The position numbers and the translations under genes were made by a program. A model generated the notes under the pieces. It saw nothing but the letters and a program-made list of their open reading frames with translations. It did no database searches and had not been told where the DNA came from. A DNA stretch of 64,000 bases, from assembly GCA_951804985.1 (NCBI GenBank), contig OX638134.1, forward strand, positions 83,369,679-83,433,678. Direction: 5' to 3'. Positions 54,901-61,153 of this stretch are shown here, in pieces. The first letter of the stretch is position 1. Each line of letters starts with the position of its first letter. The stretch is from Dryomyza anilis (lineage: Eukaryota; Arthropoda; Insecta; Diptera; Dryomyzidae).

Positions 54901-55682
54901 CTCTTCTAGTTTTTCTGTAATAGTGATTTCAACAGACAGACAGGTGGACATCGCTAAATCGATTTTCCATACTACTCTTCCTACTCGGTGTTACAAACGG
55001 CATAAAATACTAAATATATCCTTTCACTCTTAGTGTAGGTTATAATCATAGGAATATCGACAAATTTACGATATTGTTTCGCTTTGGTACTTGGTACCCG
55101 GATCACCAACTTGTCTAATATTTTGCGGACAAATTAATAGATTCCATATACAGCAACCGACAAAGTTTGAACAAAATCCACGACAAAATTTAAAAACTGC
55201 TCGTTTTGTTCTGGAATGTCCCGTATATGAACCTAAACACGAAAATAAGTTTTTTTTTTATATTTTGGAATTATTTTTATATTTAATCATTTAAAGTCGA
55301 CTTAAAAAATAAATTCGACTTTTTCGACAAATTTTGTATAGAATAAATTTTCAAAAAGCTGGTTTTAAACATAAAGTTGAATAATCTAGTTAAATTGTCT
55401 ATGAATAAGCCTCTATAATTATAAATCTTGTATTCAAATATTTTATTAATAACAATTTTGTTGATCTTTTTGCAGTGTTTGTCTTTCTTGGAATCGAAAC
55501 TGCAGGAAATCTATCTGCAATCGGAGACGCTGGCCGCATTCCTGCTGGATACTGATTTCTGTCCACTGAGCGCAGTGACAACCGCGCTCAATCTATCCGA
55601 GAATGATGTGCCGCTGCTGCTGTCGGTAGCCTCAATACATACGCCGCAAATAAGCAAAAAATGCGGCATTAGTTTTAGATGA
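24713..55682 (+). CDS. FNIP: Folliculin-interacting protein FNIP (seven exons)
   Basis: FNIP binds folliculin to form a Rag GTPase-activating complex at the lysosome and links AMPK to mTORC1 (family knowledge). Exons: 24713-24933, 48453-48810, 48894-49949, 50111-50298, 51456-53637, 53850-54119 and 55476-55682. All join in phase, about 1,493 residues; human FNIP1 and FNIP2 are about 1,100-1,170. The extra length lies in Ser/Thr/Gln-rich linkers. Seen: N-terminal MALLNKLFF; longin-region motifs VRVLLYRECDSRGRRLLFDS and GEMVFGALAMSFRGTAFKVH; KLGLAVCISMSESFEEEMEL; DENN-region TAILTHHLGWVSTV, then [20 protein letters not shown] and TYFIRCGEVR; C-terminal LQEIYLQSE and a final NDVPLLLSVASIHTPQI. 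Each has a clear counterpart in human FNIP. Intron 1 is about 23.5 kb. Confidence 0.93.
25535..25780. mobile_element. hAT-like MITE with TACGGCCATTTTC ends
   Basis: Left end TACGGCCATTTTCCGGC, right end (inverted) TACGGCCATGTTCCGAC. Arms of about 75 bases include 'gttttgaattcgatg' and its complement. The flanks are TACTTACA and TACTTAAT, six of eight alike, as expected for an old 8-bp duplication. 246 bp, non-coding. Confidence 0.7.
26906..26966 (-). repeat. tRNA-like SINE head
   Basis: Minus strand 'gatagcgtagcgggtagag' (A-box) and 'cgtgttcaaatcct' (B-box), with spacing like a tRNA gene. It lacks a good acceptor stem and is followed by an A-run. It resembles the plus-strand sequence at 27107-27175. 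Confidence 0.5.
27107..27175 (+). repeat. tRNA-like SINE head
   Basis: 'gatgcgtagcctaacgggg' (A-box), then 'caggagttcgatttcagc' (B-box). The phrase 'agatgcgtagc' recurs at 28488 and 'gatgcgtagcctgacgg' at 11165, so this is a dispersed family. It faces the head at 26906-26966. Confidence 0.5.
27212..27718. mobile_element. TIR element with GGGTGTATTTCTTTATTC ends
   Basis: The 18-bp terminal inverted repeats are perfect (GGGTGTATTTCTTTATTC and its complement). The flanks are TAT on both sides, a possible three-base duplication. The interior is rich in gaat/attc motifs. 507 bp, non-coding. Confidence 0.72.
28239..28722. mobile_element. hAT MITE with 8-bp target duplication
   Basis: The ends TAGGGCTGTGCG / CGCACAGCCCTA are perfect inverted repeats. 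The flanking 8 bases GTTTGAAG (28231-28238 and 28723-28730) are identical. The arms continue as nearly 190 bases of ATTAATCG-type motifs. The TIR sequence and 8-bp duplication identify the hAT superfamily. 484 bp, no ORF. Confidence 0.88.
29198..29335. mobile_element. 'aaagtcgact' inverted-repeat element, copy 2
   Basis: 'gcgcataatcatagacaat', then 'taaagtca' and, after 'aaatcagctttttcac', 'ttaaagtcgacttta', ending 'aatgattatgc'. Shares its landmarks with copies at 12612-12740 and 55285-55415. Confidence 0.58.
30881..31182. mobile_element. MITE with ATATCGTCGTTGTAGAAC arms, copy 1
   Basis: Left arm 'tcgatttcgctgccgtata', then 'cgtcgttgtagaac', 'taaaagtcaccaaatac'. The right arm is its inverse ending 'cggcaccgaaatcga'. 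A relative lies at 56541-56804. Non-coding. Confidence 0.72.
31199..31290 (+). repeat. Direct duplication of about 45 bp
   Basis: 'aaacagtttttcgacta', 'atgcaaagtatcagattg' and 'aataaaca' occur twice in succession just past the MITE at 30881-31182. A short local duplication. Confidence 0.65.
31520..31687. repeat. Foldback inside a dispersed repeat
   Basis: ATGCCCGTAACTTCAACG with 'agtagatatct' is repeated in inverted orientation at the right (agatatctactcgttgaag, ttacgggcat). It sits between 'ataccctacact' and 'agtgaaagggtat', the tips of the dispersed repeat family. Confidence 0.6.
32056..32420. mobile_element. Inverted-repeat element with GGTTGGTTC ends
   Basis: Left end 'gttggttccttgcggaacc', right end (inverted) 'ggttggttctttgcggaacc'. 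Both continue into 'accgggmktcaaaatkga'. About 365 bp with arms near 50 bases. No ORF or target duplication could be set. Confidence 0.55.
34137..35104. mobile_element. TA-duplicating MITE, interrupted by a LINE fragment
   Basis: Left end CACCCAGATAAAAATTCCC and right end inverted CAACCAGAAAAAAAC, flanked by TA on both sides (34135-34136, 35105-35106). Apart from an insert at about 34181-34929 it is collinear with the 220-bp copy at 46637-46856. Tc1/mariner-type by its TA target. Confidence 0.82.
34181..34929 (+). pseudogene. 5'-truncated non-LTR retrotransposon (LINE) remnant
   Basis: Reading about 34290-34660 gives SKEAAKCLGFLKRCKTYF and RPKMEYNSHIWAGASKYS with LDRIQQRAIYLI, the C-terminal part of a LINE reverse transcriptase. 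After a frameshift, TIRLWNNLPASVFPDNF follows (34643-34840), the usual end of such ORFs. An A-run (34919-34928) closes the insert. The first 105 bases (34185-34290) recur at 37755-37855. Frameshifts and stops show it is dead. Confidence 0.75.
35842..36360. mobile_element. PIF/Harbinger-like MITE family A, copy 2
   Basis: Left end GGGCCAGTTTTCCACTGC, right end (inverted) GAGCCAGTTTTTCAGTGC. TTTAAAC and ACGTTTAAAC motifs fill the arms. Followed by TTA; preceded by TAA. 519 bp, with a centre different from copies 1 and 3. Confidence 0.66.
37755..37860 (+). repeat. Second copy of a 105-bp repeat
   Basis: 'tagaaacatttcgacctcg', 'tccaatatt', 'aatactagaaaattccgg' and 'ttggctcgttcacggc' repeat the segment at 34185-34290. 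Here no LINE coding sequence follows. Confidence 0.7.
37865..38110. repeat. Imperfect inverted repeat, shared with 15265-15345
   Basis: 'agcagacaatggcagagtt' and 'tgtattaag' are inverted as 'ttttaatacaaactctgcc' about 200 bases on. The left half is related to 15265-15345 (taagcagacaatggcatag). Probably a decayed TIR element. Confidence 0.45.
38475..39209. mobile_element. TIR element with TCCCAAGAAACA ends, copy 1
   Basis: Left TCCCAAGAAACA, right TGTTTCTTGGGA, perfect 12-bp inverted ends (the right one as 'attgtttcttggga'). The flanks TTCTAACA and TTCTATAT share six of eight bases. The interior has 'ccggcacgttaacggaac' and 'acgttttcggcacg', giving a CGG/CCG-rich inverted arrangement. 735 bp, no ORF of note. 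Confidence 0.72.
41886..42379. mobile_element. PIF/Harbinger-like MITE family A, copy 3
   Basis: Left GAGCCAGTTTTTCAATG, right (inverted) GGTCCGGTTTTACAGTGG, flanked by TTA on both sides (41883-41885, 42380-42382). The centre is closely similar to copy 1 (gaacagctgatattta; atcagtgagaatttgtgcg; ggactgcagagcgtaaag). 494 bp. Confidence 0.74.
42483..42518. other. Perfect 13-bp hairpin
   Basis: CCATATATCAGGG and its complement CCCTGATATATGG are separated by a 10-base loop. It is isolated, with no repeat copies seen. Function unknown. Confidence 0.5.
44849..46262. mobile_element. TIR element with TCCCAAGAAACA ends, copy 2
   Basis: Left TCCCAAGAAACAAAACA, right TGTTTCTTGCG. The two outer parts (44870-45120 and 45950-46250) are dense in ACGGA/TCCGT motifs such as 'ccgttaacggaacagc'; the centre is AT-rich. 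1,414 bp, about twice copy 1. Weak flanking duplication. Confidence 0.66.
46263..46445 (+). repeat. AAAT microsatellite patches
   Basis: Runs of 'aaataaataaataaataaat' occur at 46271-46293 and 46397-46416, with looser AT-rich sequence around. Simple repeat. Confidence 0.7.
46637..46856. mobile_element. Intact 220-bp TA-duplicating MITE
   Basis: CACCCAGAAAAAAAAATTCC at the left and TTTTTTCTGGGTG at the right, flanked by TA (46635-46636, 46857-46858). It serves as the uninterrupted reference for the nested copy at 34137-35104. The interior repeats 'taatagtata' motifs. No ORF. Confidence 0.84.
48453..48810 (+). CDS. FNIP: FNIP exon 2
   Basis: Acceptor gttccacAG, then QFPFDGRQVRVLLYRECDSR and GRRLLFDS, the opening strand of the FNIP longin domain. 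A Gln/Asn/Ser-rich insertion follows before DYGYK|GTGCGT. The open frame before 48453 is intron. Confidence 0.93.
48811..48893 (+). other. FNIP intron 2
   Basis: An 83-bp intron with GTGCGT donor and a pyrimidine-rich acceptor. The open frame through it is accidental. Confidence 0.85.
48894..49949 (+). CDS. FNIP: FNIP exon 3
   Basis: Acceptor tactacAG, then HNRPRSADITTIGEMVFGAL and the rest of the longin region, followed by a long Ser-rich linker (STYSTGTDSGYSAMSRMGGG and Gly runs). The exon ends in KLGLAVCISMSESFEEEMEL and KDFLQ|GTATAT. The linker holds many Ser-Pro and Arg-x-x-Ser sites and is a likely phosphorylated region. Confidence 0.94.
50111..50298 (+). CDS. FNIP: FNIP exon 4
   Basis: Acceptor cgcatAG, then IMFHAWQETQQWINDLFTAP, with IKCPVWLSIT corresponding to the human IGEPVWLTM stretch. 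Ends TNTT|GTAAGT-like (AATTT|GTAAGT), phase 2. Confidence 0.93.
50299..51455 (+). repeat. FNIP intron 4 with TACTAAATTTTAAT satellite
   Basis: From about 50366 to 51345 the intron is an irregular tandem array of 12-15 base units, mostly TACTAAATTTTAAT with variants AGTACTAAATTTTAG. Toward the end the units become 'gcattcaattttagtac'. Every unit carries the TAAATTTTA palindrome. GTAAGT donor and ttacAG acceptor bound the intron. Confidence 0.85.
51456..53637 (+). CDS. FNIP: FNIP exon 5, largest exon
   Basis: 728 codons. It opens FISTMLTAILTHHLGWVSTV and continues through [20 protein letters not shown] and TYFIRCGEV, the core of the FNIP middle (DENN-like) region. A long variable part follows with Gln-rich runs near 52980-53020, a Cys pair CVVCNC at 53107-53120, and EVDVQDDEV. 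The exon ends ISDMVLQ|GTAAAT. Several antisense frames inside it are shadows. Confidence 0.95.
53638..53849 (+). other. FNIP intron 5
   Basis: A short AT-rich intron of 212 bp with GTAAAT donor and tttcAG acceptor. No other feature seen. Confidence 0.85.
53850..54119 (+). CDS. FNIP: FNIP exon 6
   Basis: Acceptor tctttcAG, then GTFASPKNWEMNLREDLALA and the C-terminal-domain start, ending SGISAYE|GTGTGT. 90 codons, phase 0 at both ends. Confidence 0.94.
54120..55475 (+). other. FNIP intron 6 with two repeats
   Basis: A 1.36 kb intron. About 54900-55040 is a fragment of the dispersed repeat family (acagacagacaggtggac, cggtgttacaaacgg, ctttcactcttagtgtagg). At 55285-55415 lies an 'aaagtcgact' element. 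The rest is unremarkable AT-rich DNA. Confidence 0.6.
55285..55415. mobile_element. 'aaagtcgact' element, copy 3
   Basis: 'catttaaagtcgacttaaa' at the left, 'aaattcgactttttcgac', then 'ttgtctatgaataagcctc' at the right. Collinear with copies at 12612-12740 and, in inverted orientation, 29198-29335. Confidence 0.58.
55476..55682 (+). CDS. FNIP: FNIP exon 7, C-terminus
   Basis: Acceptor tttttgcAG, then CLSFLESKLQEIYLQSETLA and the closing NDVPLLLSVASIHTPQIS. Stop TGA at 55680-55682. It matches the conserved end of human FNIP1 (ESNDLPLL.AIASTHSP). Confidence 0.94.
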   Translation, partial: CLSFLESKLQEIYLQSETLAAFLLDTDFCPLSAVTTALNLSENDVPLLLSVASIHTPQISKKCGISFR

Positions 55683-56480
55683 CAAACTTTCATTTGAATC
55701 AACCTCATACATAACACACACACACGCACATATTCACATACGGAACTCACACACACATATATACATCCATACATTTCTTATTTTATAATACTCTACCGAA
55801 TTTTAATTTATAATAACTTTTGTGATATGTAACGCATAGGTGTGTTTATAACAAATAAGCAATAAGAAAAATTTATTATTTAATTAAATAATACTAAGCT
55901 TCAGCGTACATAATACATAACAATATACATTGTACAAAATACCATTCATCTACATTTAAACATAGTCTATCTTAATCATAACTCTAATCTTAATCATAAC
56001 CATTAGTCTAAGTTTAGTTATAATGGCTAAAGTGGTGGATGTTGATTAAATAATAAAAAAAGTTTTAAACACAGCAGCTTAAGAGGGTATTTGGTACCAC
56101 TAAACATGCACCGTCTGCACCACCCGACTATGCCACTGCATATTTATTTGCTGTATGGCATCGTTGTCACGTTGTACAAGCGACGACAACGTCGAGTACG
56201 TGCGCTTAATTAGCCGTTTAATTAGTTAATAACTTTACTCATAACTAACAACAAAAGAAGAGAGAAATACGACAGTAACGACACGCGAGTTAGTAGTAAC
56301 CAAAGTATTGTAGAGCATATATTTTTAGTACGTAAGCAATCAAACAACCAACCAACCAATCACTATTTATATTAATTATAACAAGTACTATCTATAATTG
56401 TAACAAATCTATTGTTATAGAGAACGACGTGAATTTAAAGAAACGAATGTAAAAAATATGAATAAATGGAAGGAAGTATA
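55683..56480 (+). other. FNIP 3' UTR
   Basis: Follows the FNIP stop. It contains CA-rich microsatellite patches at 55711-55760, AATAAA near 56050 and again near 56461 (gAATAAAtgg). The latter is a likely poly(A) signal, giving a 3' UTR of up to about 800 bases. Confidence 0.6.
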
Positions 56481-56540
56481 TTTTTCATAATAATTATTGT
56501 TTTCATTTATTTATGGGGATTTTATTATTTAAAAAGTGTT

Positions 56541-56804
56541 TATATCGTCGTAAAAGAACGAAAAGTCACCAAATACATTTTCAAAATGCCAAATATTCAT
56601 TTACAAAAATCTTTATATATCTGTCAATTTTAAATCGATGATCTAAATTTTTTTACCACATGATAAGAAAATGCAAATCTATCAATTGATATTTTAAATT
56701 TAAAAATGCATTAATTACTTTTTATAATATTAATCAACAAACTCCAAATTTAAGTTGTTCATAAAAATGTATTTGGTGACTTTTCGTTCTACAACGACGA
56801 TATA
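56541..56804. mobile_element. MITE with ATATCGTCGT arms, copy 2
   Basis: Left 'tatatcgtcgtaaaagaac', 'gaaaagtcaccaaatac'; right its inverse, 'gtatttggtgacttttcg', 'ttctacaacgacgatata'. Same family as 30881-31182, differing in the centre. Lies just past the FNIP 3' UTR. Confidence 0.76.
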
Positions 56805-57244
56805 TGAAATACGTTTTTTTATAATTTTGAATATAATACATTTGTATTTAAATGCGATACTGTCTAAATGACAAATATTGTTCTCGTAAAAAGTTCGTCT
56901 CTTTTCTTCAGACAGATGTGGTAAGAGTCGCAAAACTTTGATAACACTTATTCAAATTAAATGATACTATGTACGTTTGAAAGATTATAGTCCACTTTTG
57001 TTTATTTAATCGAAAGTTATCGCGTTTTAAAAATGAGCCAACATTCTGAAAAAAATCGCAAATTGCTGCACGCAACAACAACTTTGGCAATATCTTGAGT
57101 TGATGCAGTTTTTACATGTTTGCTTTTGGTTCTTTCTTTAATGCACATAATTCTTATTGTGTTTATTGGAGAAGGAAAACTTAGGCGACTTGAAATGTAG
57201 AATCTGCAGAGAAAGATCGCTGATGAAGTGGCTTGGCTGCCTCT

Positions 57245-57375
57245 GAAACAGCTGTACGATCTGCCACTCAATGCAATTTGTCGATTGTTTGTTGTTTTAT
57301 TTGTTGGTACAAAACACCCAATTTGTACCGACTGGACCTAGAGCACGTTAAGACAATATCTTAAAAAAATTGCTA
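57245..57375. repeat. Dispersed repeat shared with 12758-12880
   Basis: 'acgatctgccactcaatgc', 'ggtacaaaacacccaattt' and 'ccgactggacctagagcac' correspond to 'acgatctgccactcaatgc', 'ggtagaaaacacctaattt' and 'cgactggtccttgagcac' at 12764-12855. It abuts the mariner relic, so it may be part of a related element's end. Confidence 0.6.
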
Positions 57376-57399
57376 TATTTTACAATATTACTTGAACAA

Positions 57400-58320
57400 G
57401 ACGATAATGATTCGCAGGGTTGTGAAAAAATTTGTAACGTTTATGCTGAAGGTGCTTTATCAAAATCAGCTGAACGAAAAAGATTTGTTTGTATCCATTC
57501 TGGATATTTCGATGTTAAAGACGTGTCACGCTCTGGTTGACCAATCATCGAAAAAGTATTTAAAAAAATTTAGAAAGACGAGCACATTTTATCCCATGAC
57601 ATTGTTGTGATACTAAAGATCAACCAAAAAATAATGTTGGACCATTTTCATACAAAAAGAAGCTCGATGTGTTACCCCACATAAATTATCAGTGATAAAT
57701 TTATTGATTCGAATTTCCATCTGTGAAAGGCTGCTGAAATGAAATAAAATGAAGCAATTTTTGAAGAGATTGGGGACGGACAATCCAGAGTAGATCACAT
57801 ACGTCAAAAATTTATGAAAAAGATCGTGATCCAGGAGGGATAAAGCTGCATAAACGGAATTGCGCATCATGAGCTGTTTCAACTGGCCCAGACGAGTGAT
57901 TCTACTCTCTAATGTTTACAATTAATACGATTAAAACATGCAATTGGCGTTAAGCGTCCAGAATTGATCAAGAGCAAAGGCAATGTCTTCCATCACGAAC
58001 ACACCAATCTTTAATAACTCGGCAAAAATTGGTGATCTCGTCTGCGAATTTTTGATTCATCCACCGTATAGTCAGCACCTCGCTCCGCCAGACTACCATT
58101 TGTTTTATTCTCTGCGGAATTCTATTAATGGTTTAGACCAGACTTCAAAAGGAGTCTGTTTCAGTTTTTCGCCCACAAATCCCAGAATTTCTACAATGAC
58201 TGCGTAATGGTTATACCAAAAAATGGCAAAAGGTTATCGATCAAAACGTTAAGTTTAATAAAGTTACATTTAAATATAAAAAAAATTTGTATAAATTTGG
58301 TTGACAAAACGCTATGAACT
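57400..58320 (+). pseudogene. Decayed mariner transposase
   Basis: Read over several frames with stops and shifts, the segment gives YAEGALSKSAERKRF and HSGYFDVKDVSRSG (N-terminal helix-turn-helix and linker), a GIAHHELFQLAQT stretch (like GVVYYELL.PNQT), KRPELIKSKGNVFHH (like the second catalytic-Asp region) and HPPYSQHLAPPDYHLF, the hallmark mariner motif near the third catalytic Asp. The order is as in mariner. It has many inactivating changes. Terminal repeats were not located. Confidence 0.82.
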
Positions 58321-58445
58321 TTTATTCGACCCAATACTAATACTCGAATTTAAAAAAAATCTTAAGGCAATTCTACTCTATATTTAAATAGATATTAGTT
58401 AAATATCTATTTAATAATATTTAATAATTTTAACTAGTATTAAAG

Positions 58446-58770
58446 TAGCTCAGTGGTAAGTAGCTCAGTGGTAAGTGCGTTGGACTGCGAGCCGAAAGGT
58501 CCCCTGTTCAAGCCAAGACTGGGGCTAACAACATCTTTTCATAGAAACATTTTTCTTTACCGCGCTATCTCTCGGCAGTAAATGGCAAACCGACGAGAGT
58601 AAAACATTGTCTATGAAAAGCTCTCATCCACCGGTCGGATTCGGCAATAAACTGTAGGTCCCACCACTTTGAGTACAAATATAACACGCACAGCTCAAAA
58701 TGGTGAGAGAGCGCTCGCTCGGCCTAAGTTCTTATAGAACTGTAGTGCCAAACTATTATTATTATTAGTA
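58446..58770 (+). mobile_element. Full-length tRNA-derived SINE
   Basis: The head carries an A-box (tagctcagtggtaag, duplicated as a 15-base tandem) and a B-box (ctgttcaagcc). A unique body follows (tggggctaacaacatc, ctctcggcagtaaatgg, actgtaggtcccaccac) and the end is a run of ATT units (58753-58769). Partial copies are at 8795-8870, 17530-17630 and 33985-35243. Transcription would use an internal RNA polymerase III promoter. Confidence 0.85.
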
Positions 58771-58927
58771 ATAATTTTAAACGCTTTGGAATATCAGTTC
58801 CCGGTTCTGATTCCAAGATTTTTAAATAGCGATTCCGGTTCCAACCAAAATATTATGAGTTCCGATTCCACACATTTTTTATAATAGTTCCGATTTCGGT
58901 TCCAAAAATCGAAATAATTTTCCTTTT

Positions 58928-59035
58928 GGTATTCAGAAAACATCAATTTATATTCACAACTTTTCATTTGGAATTCAGAAATCATCAATTGCTATTCAAA
59001 ACTTTCCATTTGGAATTCACAAAATATCAATTGAA
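58928..59035 (+). repeat. Tandem array of about 46-bp units
   Basis: Units of 'catttggaattcagaaatc', 'atcaatt(g/t)(c/a)tattc', 'a(c/a)aacttt(t/c)' occur about two and a half times. They abut the TIR element at 59037. Partial echo after that element (59631-59660). Confidence 0.6.
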
Positions 59036-59036
59036 C

Positions 59037-59629
59037 ATATCGTCACCGTCATGCCAAAGGGGCGAATGTGCATTTTTAAAAATGTTGGGAAATCAAATTT
59101 TAAAGTTTGAAGTGCTTTAACAATTAGCAAAATTTATTATTTTTTCAAGTTTTTCTGTTATTTTGTTATTTTGTCAATTATAACGTATGTAAAATATCTT
59201 TAGATTTGAACAACCTACTGAATTATAAAAACTGATTTCGTGAGACTATATCCCGATCAAAACGCAAATATATATTTTTTTTTATGCTAAAACTTTTTGT
59301 TAGCTCAAGATAAAATAGTACTGTAAAGGCATTAATTGTTTGATTTTAAAGCACATATCTATCATTAATTAAAAATATTTTGTCAAACATTAATTTGCCA
59401 TTTGTTATTAGCAGGAAAAAATGTTTGGAAAAATATTTTTAAATAATGATGCCAATCGATAGGTACCTTTACACCACTATTTTATCTTATACCAATAAAA
59501 AGTTATGGTGAAAAAACGTAAAGATTCGCCCTTTTCGCATGACAAGATTTTCAATTTTTCAAATTCGCCCTTTTGGTTTTGTCAAAAATTGCGCATTCAC
59601 CCCTTTGGCATGATAGTGACGGACGATAT
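59037..59629. mobile_element. TIR element with ATATCGTCACCGTCATGCC ends, complete copy
   Basis: Left ATATCGTCACCGTCATGCC then 'aaaggggcgaatgtgc'; right its inverse ending 'cgatat'. Inside are 'aacgtatgtaaaatatc', 'gatcaaaacgcaaatat', 'gataaaatagt' motifs and short internal repeats. 593 bp, no transposase. A second copy begins at 63387. Confidence 0.8.
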
Positions 59630-59659
59630 GTATTCTGAATTTCAAATTGAACGTTATGA

Positions 59660-60694
59660 ATTTTATTTGGATTTTTTTTTTAATTCCTAATGAAAAGTTA
59701 TGAATATCAAGTCTTTCAAATGATATTTCTAAATTACAATTGGCGTCTTTTGAATATAGAATGGAATCAATCTGAATTTCTAATGAATTTGGATTGATCT
59801 TTTTCTTGTAAATGGTGTACCTTTCGGTATATGGAGCAAACTAATTCTCAGATGATATCAATTAGTTAAATTCTAAAATTAAGCCGCTGTGCTAACTATA
59901 ATTCTGCATAAGCAAAATGTATAAAAATAACAATATTTTCAGTTTAAAAATTCTTTATTCGCGCTTGCGTACGTTTATTTTTGTGCAGCATTAAAAAAAT
60001 ACATTATTTCACTAGTTTAATTCATTAAGTGTTTTTCTTTAAAGAAATAATAAGTAAGAATAAACATTTAATACAATTTAAACAATGGTTAAGTATATGA
60101 AAATGCTTAATATACGTATATTTGCTAATTTAATATTAATTTTAATGATGTATGCAAAATTTTCTATAGAACTAATTAAAGAGAAGAAAAAAATAATGGA
60201 ATTGTCTATAAAAAAAAAGGTTCAACGTTAGACGTCATTTCACTAGAACTAATTTTTTTTTTATTAAATTTAATTCAATTCAAGAGTGTGTGTGTGTAAT
60301 TTTGAACTTAAAAATATTCAATGTTCAATCTGTGCTCGAAGGTAATCAGTCAAAATAGCAGCAGCAGAGTAAGTATTTTGTTATGTTTAAATAATTTGAT
60401 GAATCGAAGACATATTTTGTATTAGGTGCTGTATGTTGAATGTTGTGTTTTTATAATTTAAATGAGTAGTTTAAAAATGTAATGAATTCAATAAATGTTA
60501 AAACAAATGCAACAATCTGCGCAGCAGCCAATGCGGAATTGTTTATATATAATAATAATAATGATAAAAAATACTTAAACAATTAATACCGTCCAAACGA
60601 AGAAAATGAGAAATTATGTGTTGCTTTTTTTGGAAATTTGTTACGTATGCGGATGATGAATAAAATACATGAAATAAACAAACGACGACCACAT
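59660..60694. other. Intergenic DNA and SMSr 3' UTR
   Basis: AT-rich. SMSr is read on the minus strand and its 3' UTR extends left from 60694; plus-strand 'tttatt' (minus AATAAA) is present near 60250 and 59953. A GTGTG run lies near 60288. No gene recognised. Confidence 0.4.
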
Positions 60695-61153
60695 TCAGAG
60701 TTGCTTTTTGTAATCACCATCGGCGGTCAGCGAACGCGCCGCAGGCACCGTCGTCACTTTAGTGATTTGTGTATCAAGCAGCGGAGCCACAATTGCAGTC
60801 GCCAACGACTCGTCGGACGCACCACCAGACTGCAATGTACTGTAGCTTGTGGTTGGTGTTGCGCATGCGCTCACATTTGTTGAGGTGGCCACATTGCACT
60901 GCATTTTACCATCGTTGCTCGGCACGAATAACATGTTTTTTGAGGGCATCGCCATGTTTGGCGCCTCCAGCCAAAAGCGTCGCGTCGTCAACATAATGCT
61001 GTCCTTGGCGAACATCACAAAGCACCAGAAACTCTCCAGCAACGTGGTGACACTGTCGAATTCATTCGGTATAATGCCATTTACAGAGCTCTCAAAGTAG
61101 CTGAACATGGGGAACCAGATGCGCGTGCGATTCGAGTCACGCGACATTAGTGC
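60695..61153 (-). CDS. SMSr: SMSr last exon
   Basis: Acceptor gttctAG, then [20 protein letters not shown] and [10 protein letters not shown]. The vertebrate protein ends about here. The fly frame continues with a hydrophobic [13 protein letters not shown] stretch and a Ser/Thr/Ala-rich tail to TGA at 60697-60695. Confidence 0.92.

Noticed and set aside
58446..58530. A working tRNA gene
   Set aside because: A and B boxes are present, but the sequence continues without a terminator into a SINE body and copies with the same body occur elsewhere.
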